The notes beneath the pieces are model-generated. The model searched no databases. It saw only the letters and a list, made by a program, of their open reading frames with translations, and was not told the origin of the DNA. A DNA stretch of 64,000 bases from Caballeronia peredens (GTDB taxonomy: Bacteria; Pseudomonadota; Gammaproteobacteria; Burkholderiales; Burkholderiaceae). The translations under genes and the position numbers were made by a program. Shown one piece after another: positions 9,507 through 18,499 of the stretch. Where the stretch lies: NCBI GenBank assembly GCA_001544595.2, contig FCOH02000010.1, positions 124,001 to 188,000 of the forward strand. Reading direction: 5' to 3'. Position 1 is the first letter of the stretch; each line of letters opens with the position of its first letter.

Positions 9507-10156
9507 TGCAGGACAAAGGATTCATCGCACCGTGGCAGGTGGCCGGACTGGCCGTCGTTGCTGCTTCGGGCGCGATTACGGCGGATGCGCACGCGCAGAC
9601 AGCGGACGATGCGCAATTCGCGCCGGAACCGGCGATGACACCATCGTCCGGTGCTCACGATAAGAATGCGCTGAACGCCGAGCCGTTCGATTATCACAGC
9701 CCGCGGACGAGCGAAGTAGCGGAAATCGGGCGCGCGTCTTACTACAGCGCGAAATTTCAGGGACATCGCACGGCCAGCGGCGAACCTTACGACATGCACG
9801 CGCTTACGGCGGCGCATCGGACATTTCCGTTCGGATCGTTCGTGCGCGTCAGCAATCTGACGAGGACGAAGTCGGTCGTCGTGCGCATCAACGATCGCGG
9901 TCCCTACGCGAAGGGCCGCGCGATCGATCTGTCGTACGCGGCGGCGAGCCAGCTGGGTCTGCTCAGCGCGGGCAGTGCGGACGTCATTCTCGAGCCTGTG
10001 GGCCATGCCGACGAAGCGGCGAGCGTCGAGCATCCGAAGCGCATCATGCTGCATATCTCGCATCATCCGCGGCGCCACGTCAAACACGCGCACGGCAAAG
10101 CGGGTCATCCACGCGGACGGATACAATGCGGCGGCGCGCGATCATCGCGCGCCTAG
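9506..10156 (+). CDS. RlpA-like septal/peptidoglycan protein with double-psi beta-barrel
   Basis: A 216-residue exported protein: hydrophobic segment about residues 10-30 ending in DAHAQ, a linker, then a double-psi beta-barrel from about residue 70 (IGRASYYSAKFQGHRTASGE, then LTAAHRTFPFGSFVRV, then VVRINDRGPYAKGRAIDLS). The conserved ASYYS, ASGE, AAHRTFPFG and NDRGPY blocks and the Asp in AIDLS are the RlpA signature; some members are lytic transglycosylases on naked glycan. No SPOR domain is present, and the C-terminus is His/Arg-rich. The start at 9506 is chosen over the upstream ATG 9470 because GGAGAGG and the signal peptide fit it. Confidence 0.85.
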   Translation: MQDKGFIAPWQVAGLAVVAASGAITADAHAQTADDAQFAPEPAMTPSSGAHDKNALNAEPFDYHSPRTSEVAEIGRASYYSAKFQGHRTASGEPYDMHALTAAHRTFPFGSFVRVSNLTRTKSVVVRINDRGPYAKGRAIDLSYAAASQLGLLSAGSADVILEPVGHADEAASVEHPKRIMLHISHHPRRHVKHAHGKAGHPRGRIQCGGARSSRA

Positions 10157-10178
10157 CCCAGACTTTCCGATCCACGTC

Positions 10179-11252
10179 ATGAACAATTCGCCCCGGGCCG
10201 TTCTTCTGGGCCCGCTTCTCAAGAGCGTGTCGCGGTCGTTTTATCTCACGCTGCGCATCTTGCCGCGCGGCATGCGCGATCCCATCGGGCTCGCGTATCT
10301 GCTCGCGCGCGCGGCCGATACGATCGCGGATACATCGCTGATCTCGCCGCAACGTCGCCTCGATTTACTGCTTTCGCTGCGCGCGCAAGTGAACGGCGTG
10401 CCCGACGACGGCGCGCTCGCGCGCATCGCGGGCGAGGTCGCGGGCCAGCAGGCGCAGCCCGATGAACGCGCGTTGCTCGAATCGCTCGGCGCCGCGCTCG
10501 CGATTCTCCCGCAACTGAGCGAGTCCGATCAGGCCGCGGTGCGCGATATCGTCACGACGCTCACGACCGGCATGGAGTTCGATCTGCGCACGTTCCCCGA
10601 CGAAACATCGGGCCAGATCGCCGCGCTCGAAGCATTCGGCGAACTGGATCGCTACACGTATCTGGTCGCGGGCTGCGTCGGCGAATTCTGGACGAAGATG
10701 ACCTACGCGCACATGCCGGGCACGCTGAAGGCCGCGCCCGACACGATGCTCGCGCGCGGCGTGCGCTTCGGCAAGGCGCTGCAGATGACGAACGTGCTGC
10801 GCGATTGCGCGCGCGACTTGCGTATCGGCCGCTGCTATCTGCCTGAAGCGATGCTCGCGAAACATGGTCTGACGCCGCACGATCTGTTGCAGCCGCAGGC
10901 TTCTGCACGCGCGCGCCCTGTGCTCTTCGAATTGCTGCGCGTGTCGCTCGCGCTGTATCAGGACGCGATCGACTACACGCTCGCGATTCCGAAGAGCGCG
11001 GTTCGCCTGCGTCTCGCCTGCCTCTGGCCGATCATGATCGGCCTCGACACGCTCGCGCTGCTCGCGCAGAACGACGCGTGGCTGGACCCGCACAAGATTT
11101 CGAAAATCCGACGCAACGACGTGTACCGCATCATGCGGGCTTCGTTGCCGATGGTCGCATCGAACGGCATGCTGCGTGCATGGACCTCGCGCCGCGTGCG
11201 TGCAATAGACGCGGCGATCAGCGCCCCGATCAGCGCCGCAACTCGGCCATGA
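10179..11252 (+). CDS. Squalene/phytoene synthase family prenyltransferase (probable squalene synthase)
   Basis: A 357-residue trans-isoprenyl diphosphate synthase of the squalene/phytoene type, which condenses two prenyl diphosphates head to head. Both aspartate-rich motifs are present: DTIAD within RAADTIADTS near residue 50, and NVLRDCARDLRIGRCYLP near 210, the latter typical of squalene synthases. Family knowledge suggests farnesyl diphosphate as substrate and hopanoid precursor synthesis as the role, but no hopanoid genes adjoin it. The start ATG 10179 gives the family N-terminus (SRSFYLTLRILP). Its end overlaps the convergent LysR gene by 23 bp. Confidence 0.85.
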   Translation: MNNSPRAVLLGPLLKSVSRSFYLTLRILPRGMRDPIGLAYLLARAADTIADTSLISPQRRLDLLLSLRAQVNGVPDDGALARIAGEVAGQQAQPDERALLESLGAALAILPQLSESDQAAVRDIVTTLTTGMEFDLRTFPDETSGQIAALEAFGELDRYTYLVAGCVGEFWTKMTYAHMPGTLKAAPDTMLARGVRFGKALQMTNVLRDCARDLRIGRCYLPEAMLAKHGLTPHDLLQPQASARARPVLFELLRVSLALYQDAIDYTLAIPKSAVRLRLACLWPIMIGLDTLALLAQNDAWLDPHKISKIRRNDVYRIMRASLPMVASNGMLRAWTSRRVRAIDAAISAPISAATRP

Positions 11253-12081
11253 TGCGTTCGGCGAGAAAGTCGCAAGGCGGCCGTTTCGACGCCGCGCTGC
11301 GCGCGAGCACCACTTCGAGCGAGCCGATATCAGGCAGGCCCTGCGCCGCGCCGAGCAGTGTGAAATGCGAGGGCACCGCGCACCTGGCGAGCGGCGTGAC
11401 GGCCAGACCGGCTTCGGCCATCGTCAGAAGACCGAGCAGACTCGGGCTTTCGTAGGAAGTGCGATAGCCGATGCGCGCGCGCTCGAGGCTGCGAATAGCG
11501 TTCTCGCGCGCGACGCTTCCCGGCAGGAATACCGCAATCGGCAACGGCCGCTCCTTCCAGATTTCCGTGGCGCCCGGCGCGGCGGCCCACACCATCGGTT
11601 CGTGCCGCAGGAATTCGCCGGAAAGCCCCTTCACGCGCGTCGCGCAGACGAGATCGACCGTGCCGTCCTTCACCATCGGCGCGAGCGCGAGGCTCGGCAA
11701 GCCGACCACCTGAATCTCCACCTTCGGATACGTCGCCGAAAATTTCTTGAGGATTGGCGGAAAGAGCGACGACGCGTAATCGTCCGGCACGCCGATCACC
11801 ACGCGCCCGGTCACGTCCGGCCGCACGACCGCCGCCCACGCTTCGTCGCGCAGCGCGATCATCCGGCGCGCGTACGTGAGCAGCACTTCGCCGTCCTGCG
11901 TCGGCACCACGCTGCGCGGCTTGCGCACGAAAAGCGCCTTGCCGAGCGCGGTTTCCAGCGTCTTGATCTGCATGCTCACAGCCGATTGCGAGCGATGCAC
12001 GAGTTCCGCCGCGCGGCTGATATTGCCGGTATCGGCCACCGCGACGATCATCGAGAGAACATCCAGGTCGAGCGCTTTCAT
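11230..12081 (-). CDS. LysR-family transcriptional regulator
   Basis: A 283-residue LysR-type regulator. The winged helix-turn-helix occupies residues 1-60 (SMIVAVADTGNISRAAELVH, then QSAVSMQIKTLE), followed by the periplasmic-binding-like effector domain (RVVIGVPDDYAS onward). It is divergent from an alpha/beta hydrolase gene with a 105-bp gap containing AT-rich sequence, so it likely controls that gene and itself. The effector is unknown. Length is slightly short for the family but both domains are complete. Confidence 0.9.
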   Translation of the reverse strand: MKALDLDVLSMIVAVADTGNISRAAELVHRSQSAVSMQIKTLETALGKALFVRKPRSVVPTQDGEVLLTYARRMIALRDEAWAAVVRPDVTGRVVIGVPDDYASSLFPPILKKFSATYPKVEIQVVGLPSLALAPMVKDGTVDLVCATRVKGLSGEFLRHEPMVWAAAPGATEIWKERPLPIAVFLPGSVARENAIRSLERARIGYRTSYESPSLLGLLTMAEAGLAVTPLARCAVPSHFTLLGAAQGLPDIGSLEVVLARSAASKRPPCDFLAERIMAELRR

Positions 12082-12186
12082 GATTCGAACGGGCGTTTGC
12101 CATCAGAAAATCTGAAGGATTCTATCAAGATTATGCGATTTTCTTTTAAATCGGCTCGGCGCATAGTGCGGGAAAGGAGCCAACCG

Positions 12187-13056
12187 ATGAACGCGCGAAC
12201 CGATCTTTCCGTGCTGACTGCCGTGCAGGGCCTGCCCGAACCGTCGTTCGCCACGACGTCCGCGGGCATTTCCGTGCCGTATATCGAGTGCGGCGAGGGT
12301 GAGCCGCTCGTGTTCGTGCACGGGTCGCTGTGCGATTACCGCTACTGGAGCGCGCAAATCCTGCCGCTCGCGAAGCAGTTCCGCTGCATCGCGCCGAGCC
12401 TGTCGCACTACTGGCCGGCCGTCGATGCCTTCGTGCAGGGCGAATTCAGCGTGGAGACGCATGTCGCGGAAATGGCCGCCTTCATCGAATCGCTCGATCT
12501 CGCGCCGGTGCATCTCGTCGGGCATTCGCGCGGCGGCTGCATCGCGTTTCATCTGGCGCGCGAGTATCCGCGGCTCGTGAAGACGCTCACGCTCGCCGAT
12601 CCGGGCGGCCCGCTGCAAGTCACGCCGCAGGCCGTGCCCGCGACGCTGCCGCCCGCGACCAACGCGCTGCGCGCGCGCGTCGCCGAGTTGATCGAACAAG
12701 GCGAGTTCGATCGCGGCCTGGAAATGTTCGTCGATTCGGTGAGCATGCCCGGCTTCTGGAAGAAGAGCACCGAAGGCTTTCGGCGCATGGCGCTCGACAA
12801 CGTGCTCACGCTGCCGAAGCAGTTTCGCGATCCGCTGCCCGCCTACACACGCGAGGCCGCGCGCGACATCAAGTGCCGCACGCTGTTGATCGACGGGCAG
12901 AAGAGCCCGCGCATGTTCCGCAACAACGTCGACAAGCTGGAAGAGTGGATCGAGTTTGCGGAGCGGCAGACGATTGCCGGCGCATCGCACGGGATGAACG
13001 TCGCCAGCCCCGGCGCGTTCAATCGTGCGGTGCTGGCGTTCGCCGCCGCGTGGTAA
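12187..13056 (+). CDS. Alpha/beta-fold hydrolase
   Basis: A 289-residue cytoplasmic hydrolase. Seen: the oxyanion-hole HGSLCDYRYW near residue 40, the nucleophile elbow GHSRGG (Ser in G-H-S-R-G) near 114, a cap region, an acid in the TLLIDGQ strand, and the catalytic His in GASHGMN near 270. This is the complete Ser-Asp-His set. The start ATG 12187 follows AAAGGAG. It is likely controlled by the divergent LysR gene. The substrate (ester, lactone or C-C bond) cannot be told. Confidence 0.87.
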   Translation: MNARTDLSVLTAVQGLPEPSFATTSAGISVPYIECGEGEPLVFVHGSLCDYRYWSAQILPLAKQFRCIAPSLSHYWPAVDAFVQGEFSVETHVAEMAAFIESLDLAPVHLVGHSRGGCIAFHLAREYPRLVKTLTLADPGGPLQVTPQAVPATLPPATNALRARVAELIEQGEFDRGLEMFVDSVSMPGFWKKSTEGFRRMALDNVLTLPKQFRDPLPAYTREAARDIKCRTLLIDGQKSPRMFRNNVDKLEEWIEFAERQTIAGASHGMNVASPGAFNRAVLAFAAAW

Positions 13057-13080
13057 GCGCGCGGCTCGTTGCAGCTTCCT

Positions 13081-14739
13081 TCATTGCAGCTTCCAGATGA
13101 TCGCCGAAATCGTGCCTTCATCCTGGAACACGTTGAGGATCTGGGGCACATCGGTGAGCGGCACGTTGTTGACGATCAGCGCGTACGCGAGCCTGCGGCC
13201 GCTCTTCGCGTCGATATAGCCCGCGAACGCCTGTCCCTTGAGCAGCAGTTGCGGGCCGTTCGGGCCGTCCGTGCCCGCGCCGTACGTACCTGTTTTCGCG
13301 TACACCTTGCCCTTCGCGCCCGCGAGCGTCGGATCGCTTTCGAAGTCGGTCGTGCTCGCGAGCGAGCCGTCGACGCCCAGGAACGGCATCGCGGCCAGAT
13401 AGGCCGGGAAGGCCGCGCGGCCGTTCATCGCGCGCAACATCGCAATGATCGCGATCGGCGTCGCCGTGGTCTCGCCGCCGCCGCTGCCGTCGATGAAATG
13501 CGTCTGATCCATCGGCACGTTGAACGATGCGCCCGACAGCGTTGCGCGTTCGGCGGCCAGCGCCGCGTCGAGCGTCGTCGAGCCGTTGTTCGCGACGCCG
13601 AACAGCATCAGGCTCGTGTCCGCGCCGATGTTATAGCTGACCTTCAAGATCCATTTTGCATATTGGTCGAGCGTCTGCGACGTGAGTTGCGCCACGCGCG
13701 TCGCGGCGGAATACGAGTTTTTCACGGGCAGCAACTGCACCGGATTGTTCGCGACCGCCGCCGCGCTCACGGTGACGCCCGCGCGCGCGAGCGCCTCGAT
13801 GAGCACCGTGCGCGCATAGTTCGCCGGCTGCGTGATGCGGAACGTGCGGATCACCGGAAAGCTCGGAACGATCGGCGGCACATAGTCCGCCGGAATCGTG
13901 CCGCTCAGCACGCCGGTGCAATTCAGCGCGCCGAAGCACGTCGGCCGCTCGGGCGTGACTTCGATGTCGGCGTTCGTGCCCGCCGCGGCCGTCATCAGCG
14001 TGGACTGAACGGTGAACGCCGTCGACTTCGGCCGGTAATCGACCGGCGACGCCGAGCCCGCGCTGCCCTGGCCGATGATCGTGTCCACCACGTCGTCGTT
14101 GACGAAGATCGGCCGCACGAAGAATTCGTCGCGGAAATCGAACGGCTCGAAAAGTCTGTCGTCGATCACGACGTCGCCGTTGATCGCCTTGATGCCCGCC
14201 GCCGCCACTTGCGCGGCGAGCAGGTTATAGCCCGCGAGCGGATCGGGCGCGGTGAGTTGCGCATTGCCGAGGCTGTTCGCCTCGTTATGGTCGAAGTTCG
14301 AAATCGCGAGCGTGCCGTCCGGGTTCGTGCGGCCGCCCATCGCGAGATCGCCGCTCGCGACGAGCACGAGATTGCCGTTGAGCGTGCCGGTCGCATCGAC
14401 GGTGCCGAGCCGGTAGACCGGCGTCTGAAACTGATGCTGCGAGCCGTACTGATCGAGCGTCGCGCCCAGCGAGAAAACCTTGCGCACCGACGCCACATAG
14501 AGCTGCGCGTTCGAATTAATGTCGTAGATCACGTCGCCTGAATTCAGGTCGACGACGCGCAACGCCCACGTCGAGCCCTGATACAAGGGCTTTTTCATGA
14601 CCTGCGTGATGGCATCCGGCACGGAGGTGTCCGGTGAATCCGAACCGCCGCATCCGGCGATGGACGCGACGAGCGCGGCGAGCGCGCACGGAAGGACGAG
14701 AGCGGCAGCGCGTGCCGGACTTCCTGAAAGCGGGAACAT
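13081..14739 (-). CDS. D-alanyl-D-alanine carboxypeptidase/endopeptidase, peptidase S13 (PBP4-like) lipoprotein
   Basis: A 552-residue penicillin-binding protein of the PBP4/DacB type. All three catalytic motifs are visible: SVRK (SxxK) at residues 84-87, SYN (SxN) in the middle, and KTG near the end (AKTGTYG). It would trim or cut peptidoglycan peptide cross-links in the periplasm. The N-terminus carries a lipobox, ASIAGC with Cys about residue 30, so it is probably membrane-anchored, which is less usual for PBP4. The start is taken at ATG 14739 with GGAG upstream; an in-frame start at 14790 would only lengthen the leader. It is convergent with the hydrolase gene. Confidence 0.9.
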   Translation of the reverse strand: MFPLSGSPARAAALVLPCALAALVASIAGCGGSDSPDTSVPDAITQVMKKPLYQGSTWALRVVDLNSGDVIYDINSNAQLYVASVRKVFSLGATLDQYGSQHQFQTPVYRLGTVDATGTLNGNLVLVASGDLAMGGRTNPDGTLAISNFDHNEANSLGNAQLTAPDPLAGYNLLAAQVAAAGIKAINGDVVIDDRLFEPFDFRDEFFVRPIFVNDDVVDTIIGQGSAGSASPVDYRPKSTAFTVQSTLMTAAAGTNADIEVTPERPTCFGALNCTGVLSGTIPADYVPPIVPSFPVIRTFRITQPANYARTVLIEALARAGVTVSAAAVANNPVQLLPVKNSYSAATRVAQLTSQTLDQYAKWILKVSYNIGADTSLMLFGVANNGSTTLDAALAAERATLSGASFNVPMDQTHFIDGSGGGETTATPIAIIAMLRAMNGRAAFPAYLAAMPFLGVDGSLASTTDFESDPTLAGAKGKVYAKTGTYGAGTDGPNGPQLLLKGQAFAGYIDAKSGRRLAYALIVNNVPLTDVPQILNVFQDEGTISAIIWKLQ

Positions 14740-15045
14740 GACGCGGCTCCGATAAAGGCACATCGCGCTCCGCAAGGAGCGAACATCCAATACGTCGGGA
14801 CTGCTTCACAGCGCAGACGGGAAATGTCGGCGGCCGCACGCGATTTTTCAAGGCGACGGGTGAATGAATTAAATACCTTAGACGAGCCTTGTCAAGCGAG
14901 GACTATCGCGAATTCAAGGCTTTAGGCAAGCCCTTTTTGTATGATTTCTTAAGCGACTTTCCTCTGCTTGTTGTGGCCGGACAACGGTAATTCGCACGCC
15001 GCGGGCTAACATCTTTGCACCTCATTCGCGAGGAAGAGGACATCT
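14740..15045. other. Intergenic region with divergent promoters
   Basis: A 306-bp gap between divergent genes. Its right part (14860-14960) is clearly AT-richer than the neighbourhood and is the probable promoter zone for the gene at 15046. A purine-rich GAGGAAGAGGA precedes that start. No RNA gene or repeat is visible. Confidence 0.4.
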
Positions 15046-15495
15046 GTGAGCACAGCCCACGACGATCTCGATGCATGGAAGCGCCGGCGCACTGTCGAAC
15101 TGGCGTTCGAGCTGGCCGATAGCGGCCGCTACGAAAATTTCAGCGACATCGCCTATGCATTGCAGTTCGAGCGCGGCATGGCGACCGCCCAAGCCCTGAT
15201 CGACGACCCCGACATGCGCCGCCAGCTCAACGAGCGCTGCGGCGATGCACGCGACAAGCTCCAGCCTCCGGAATCTGAAGCCGCCGAAGCGGCGCCTTTG
15301 CCGCTTGTCGAAGTGATCGCGGTGTCATCGAACGATCATGCGAAACCGCCTCTTGTGGAGTCGGCGCAAGCAGATTTATCGCAGACGGAATTGCCGCAAG
15401 CCGCCGCTTTCGAAAGCGCTCCTTCTCTTCTGCGCCGTGCCATGCGTATCGTGTGGCGATCCGGCGCGGGCAGCCTGAATTCCGCTGCTTCCTGA
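15046..15495 (+). CDS. Hypothetical protein, 149 aa
   Basis: Starts at GTG 15046 behind GAGGAAGAGGAC. Residues 1-65 look like a compact helical domain (WKRRRTVELAFELADSGRYE, then IAYALQFERG and a DDPDMRRQLNERC stretch). The remaining half is Pro/Ala/Glu-rich and probably disordered. Codon bias is host-like, supporting a real gene. I do not recognise the family; the helical part resembles small Burkholderia regulatory proteins, but no helix-turn-helix can be claimed. Confidence 0.65.
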   Translation: MSTAHDDLDAWKRRRTVELAFELADSGRYENFSDIAYALQFERGMATAQALIDDPDMRRQLNERCGDARDKLQPPESEAAEAAPLPLVEVIAVSSNDHAKPPLVESAQADLSQTELPQAAAFESAPSLLRRAMRIVWRSGAGSLNSAAS

Positions 15496-15688
15496 GCCTT
15501 CGTCGACCCGTTATCGGCCGTCGCGGCGTGCGCCGACGCACGCTCGCGCTTTCATTCGCGCCCCATTTGCGCGCGAATGTCGGATTTGCACGAGAAGGGC
15601 GCACGCCAAAACCATTACACTTGAGGAGGCTGAACCATAAGCCCGGATGGCGTTCGCGCATGTCCGGTGTTTGAACTTCGAGGAGGAA

Positions 15689-16591
15689 ATGTTCGTGGCT
15701 AACGAAAAGATGCTCGCGCAAATGGCTGAGAAGAATGGCTTTATCGCCGCACTGGATCAGAGCGGCGGTTCGACGCCCGGCGCGCTGCGGCAATACGGAA
15801 TTCCGGACGACGCCTACAACGGCGACGCCGAAATGTTCAAGCTGATGCACGAGATGCGCGTGCGCATCATGACCGCGCCTTCGTTCACGGGCGAGAAGGT
15901 GATCGGCGCGATTCTGTTCGAGCGCACGATGGACGGCGAAGCCGAAGGCAAGCCGGTCCCGACCTTTCTGTGGGAAGAGCGCGGCATCGTGCCGTTCCTC
16001 AAGGTCGACAAGGGCCTTGAAGCCGAAGCGGACGGCGTGCAGGTGATGAAGCCGATCCCCGGTCTCGACGATCTGCTCGCACGCGCCGTGAAGCTCGGCG
16101 TGTTCGGCACGAAGATGCGCTCGGTGATCCACCAGGCATCCGAGAAAGGCATCGCCGCCGTGGCGAAGCAGCAGTTCGAAGTGGGCGCGCAGATCATCAA
16201 GCACGGTCTCGTGCCGATTCTCGAACCCGAAGTGTCGATCAAGAGCCCGGACAAGAAAGGCGCGGAAAAAATTCTGCGCGACGAGTTGCTGAAGGGCCTC
16301 GACGCGCTGCCGGAATCGAGCAAGGTGATGATCAAGCTGACCATCCCCGACGAGGCGGATCTTTATCGCCCGCTGATCGAGCATCCGCGTGTCGTGCGTG
16401 TCGTCGCGCTGTCGGGCGGCTATACGCGCAGCGACGCTTGCAAGAAGCTCGCGCAGAACCACGGCATGATCGCGAGCTTCTCGCGCGCGCTCATCAACGA
16501 GCTGAAGAAGTCGATGAGCGACAGCGAGTTCGACAAGACGCTCGAAGCGTCGATCGACGAAATCTACGGCGCGTCCGTCAACAAGGCCTGA
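15689..16591 (+). CDS. Fructose-bisphosphate aldolase, class I
   Basis: A 300-residue class I (Schiff-base) aldolase of the bacterial type, which splits fructose-1,6-bisphosphate in glycolysis. Seen: the N-terminal block GFIAALDQSGGSTPGALRQY, the FERTMDGE stretch, LWEERGIVPFLKVDKG with a conserved lysine, LVPILEPEVSI, and VMIKLTIPDE where the Schiff-base lysine is expected. GGYTRSDACKKL follows. The start ATG 15689 has AGGAGGAA just upstream. It sits alone, convergent by one base pair with the flavoprotein gene. Confident. Confidence 0.93.
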   Translation: MFVANEKMLAQMAEKNGFIAALDQSGGSTPGALRQYGIPDDAYNGDAEMFKLMHEMRVRIMTAPSFTGEKVIGAILFERTMDGEAEGKPVPTFLWEERGIVPFLKVDKGLEAEADGVQVMKPIPGLDDLLARAVKLGVFGTKMRSVIHQASEKGIAAVAKQQFEVGAQIIKHGLVPILEPEVSIKSPDKKGAEKILRDELLKGLDALPESSKVMIKLTIPDEADLYRPLIEHPRVVRVVALSGGYTRSDACKKLAQNHGMIASFSRALINELKKSMSDSEFDKTLEASIDEIYGASVNKA

Positions 16592-16592
16592 T

Positions 16593-17849
16593 TCAGCGCT
16601 TGTCGACGCGTTGTTCGTCCTCGCGTTGAGTCGGCGGCGGCGTCTGCACGACGGGCGCCGCCGCGCGAAAGATGTCCTCGCGCATGCCGGTCTTCGGCGG
16701 ATAGATGCGCTCGCCGTTGATCGTCCGCTTCGTCGCTTTTGCCGTTTCGCCTTCCGAGACGAGCTTTCTGTCCCATCCTTCCGTATAGACCGCGCCCCAC
16801 GGCCCGAGATCGCAGATGGTCGTGTACCAGTCGATCGAAAGAGGCAGCATCTCGATGCCGTACAGATCGCAGACCGCGTTGTTGCCCGCGTAGCGTCCCA
16901 TCGGCCGGCCATGCTGGCATGACATCACCGATGGCCGCGTGCCGTCGATCAATATGCGCGCGCAATCGCCGGCTGCGAACACGCCCGGCACGCCTTCCGC
17001 GCGCAGAAACGCATCCACCGGCACGCGCCCGAGCGGATCGAGCGTGACGGGAAGCTGCCCCGCGAGCGCGTTCGCATGCATGCCGCCGCACCACACGACC
17101 GTTGCTGCCTCGATGCGTTCGCTCGTCGCGCCGTTGGTGAGCGTCACGCCTTGTGCATCGAGCGATTCGAGCGACACGCCCGCCCGCGTTTCGACGTCGA
17201 GCGTCTTCAGCGCGCCTTCGATGACGGGCTGCGCGCCGCCCATCGCCTGCGCAATGTGAGGCGAGCGGTCCGCGAGCACGACGCGCACCTTGTCGCGTTC
17301 ATATTCCGCGACGATCTCGCGCAGCCGTGACGGCAACTCCGCCGCGAGCTCGATGCCCGTCAAGCCCGCGCCGACGACGACCGCGGTATAGCGTCCCGGC
17401 GAATCGGGCAAGGCGGGAAGCGTCAGCAGATGCGCCTGCAGCTTGCATGCGCCGGCGTAGGTGTCGACGTCGAAGGAAAAGCAATCGAGTCCCGGAATGG
17501 GCGGGCGCACCAGCACGCTGCCGGCGGCGAGAATCAGGCGATCGTAGTCGATGCGCTCGGATGCGCCATCGTGCTCGATGCTCACGCGGCGATTCGCGCT
17601 GTCGATGTCGGTTGCCTTCGCCTGGATCAGCCGCACGCCCGCCGGGCCGAGCACGGTGTCGAGCTGCACGAGCGTCGGGTCGAGCGGCTGCTCGTAATTG
17701 CGGACCCGCACGCTGTGAAAAGGCGCCGGATTGACGATAGCGACTTCGGCTTCATCCGCGCCGTGATGAAGTTCATCGAGCTTGCGCGCCGCGGAGAGTG
17801 CGCTCCAGAGTCCCGCGAAACCCGCGCCGATCACCAGGATGCGCTTCAA
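16593..17849 (-). CDS. NAD(P)/FAD-dependent oxidoreductase, NDH-2-like
   Basis: A 418-residue two-dinucleotide-binding flavoprotein. The FAD site is at the start (RILVIGAGFAGLWSALSA), the NAD site near residue 158 (AVVVGAGLTGIELAAEL), and the second FAD motif near 290 (GVFAAGDCARIL). This order fits type II NADH:quinone oxidoreductases. The C-terminal membrane-anchoring region is less clear than in classic Ndh, so another acceptor is possible. It has its own upstream promoter region of about 250 bp shared with the DUF4148 gene. Confidence 0.85.
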   Translation of the reverse strand: MKRILVIGAGFAGLWSALSAARKLDELHHGADEAEVAIVNPAPFHSVRVRNYEQPLDPTLVQLDTVLGPAGVRLIQAKATDIDSANRRVSIEHDGASERIDYDRLILAAGSVLVRPPIPGLDCFSFDVDTYAGACKLQAHLLTLPALPDSPGRYTAVVVGAGLTGIELAAELPSRLREIVAEYERDKVRVVLADRSPHIAQAMGGAQPVIEGALKTLDVETRAGVSLESLDAQGVTLTNGATSERIEAATVVWCGGMHANALAGQLPVTLDPLGRVPVDAFLRAEGVPGVFAAGDCARILIDGTRPSVMSCQHGRPMGRYAGNNAVCDLYGIEMLPLSIDWYTTICDLGPWGAVYTEGWDRKLVSEGETAKATKRTINGERIYPPKTGMREDIFRAAAPVVQTPPPTQREDEQRVDKR

Positions 17850-18107
17850 GTCGATTCTCCTTAGAAAACGATCGTTCGTGCCATAGACCGTCCGTAGCGG
17901 TCTTCCGTTTCTGGTTATAGGCGATTCGCGCGCGATCGGTTCGATTCCTTTCGTGCCTCGATTAGTCGATGTTTCGCCAAAAGTGATTTCGTGGATTAGG
18001 TATTTACCCTGAAACGCCCGATGCCTAAACTCTGTTCAACGGTCGCAAACGAGCAAACACATCAACGTAAGCGACAACTCGAAAAACTTTGTACGGAGGA
18101 AAGAATC

Positions 18108-18428
18108 ATGAACAAGTTCATCGGTATTGCAGCGGTTGCCCTCGCTTTGTCCGCTCCGGTTGCATCGTTCGCACAATCGAATCAACCCTTGACGCGTGCA
18201 GAAGTCCGCGCCCAGATCGTTCAACTGGAAAAGGCGGGTTATAACCCCGGCGTGATCAGCGACTCGAAGTATCCGGCTGACATCCAGGCCGCAGAAGCGC
18301 GCGTCGCCGCGCAAAACGGCACGGCGCAAAGCGCCTTCGGCGGTGCGGTGGATGGCGCTGCGCAATCGGGTGCGCGTGCATACAGCCCGATTCAAGGCGA
18401 CGTGTTCCCGACGTTCGCGCATCACTAA
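18108..18428 (+). CDS. DUF4148 secreted small protein
   Basis: A 106-residue exported protein with a signal peptide (MNKFIGIAAVALALSAPVAS, cleavage after FAQ) and the DUF4148 core LTRAEVRAQIVQLEKAGYNP followed by YPADIQAAEARVAAQ. This family is abundant in Burkholderiaceae and of unknown role. GGAGGAAAG precedes the ATG. It is followed directly by a strong hairpin terminator, so it is a single-gene unit. Confidence 0.92.
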   Translation: MNKFIGIAAVALALSAPVASFAQSNQPLTRAEVRAQIVQLEKAGYNPGVISDSKYPADIQAAEARVAAQNGTAQSAFGGAVDGAAQSGARAYSPIQGDVFPTFAHH

Positions 18429-18448
18429 GCAGCAAGGGGTTCAGGCGA

Positions 18449-18483
18449 CGCGCCCGCTAGTTCAAGCTAGCGGGCGCGTTTGC
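18449..18483 (+). terminator. Intrinsic terminator after the DUF4148 gene
   Basis: A perfect 12-bp stem, CGCGCCCGCTAG (18449-18460) with CTAGCGGGCGCG (18467-18478), a TTCAAG loop, then TTTGCATTT. It lies 20 bp past the stop codon and before the end of the convergent LysR gene. Confidence 0.8.
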
Positions 18484-18499
18484 ATTTGAGGCCTGCAAA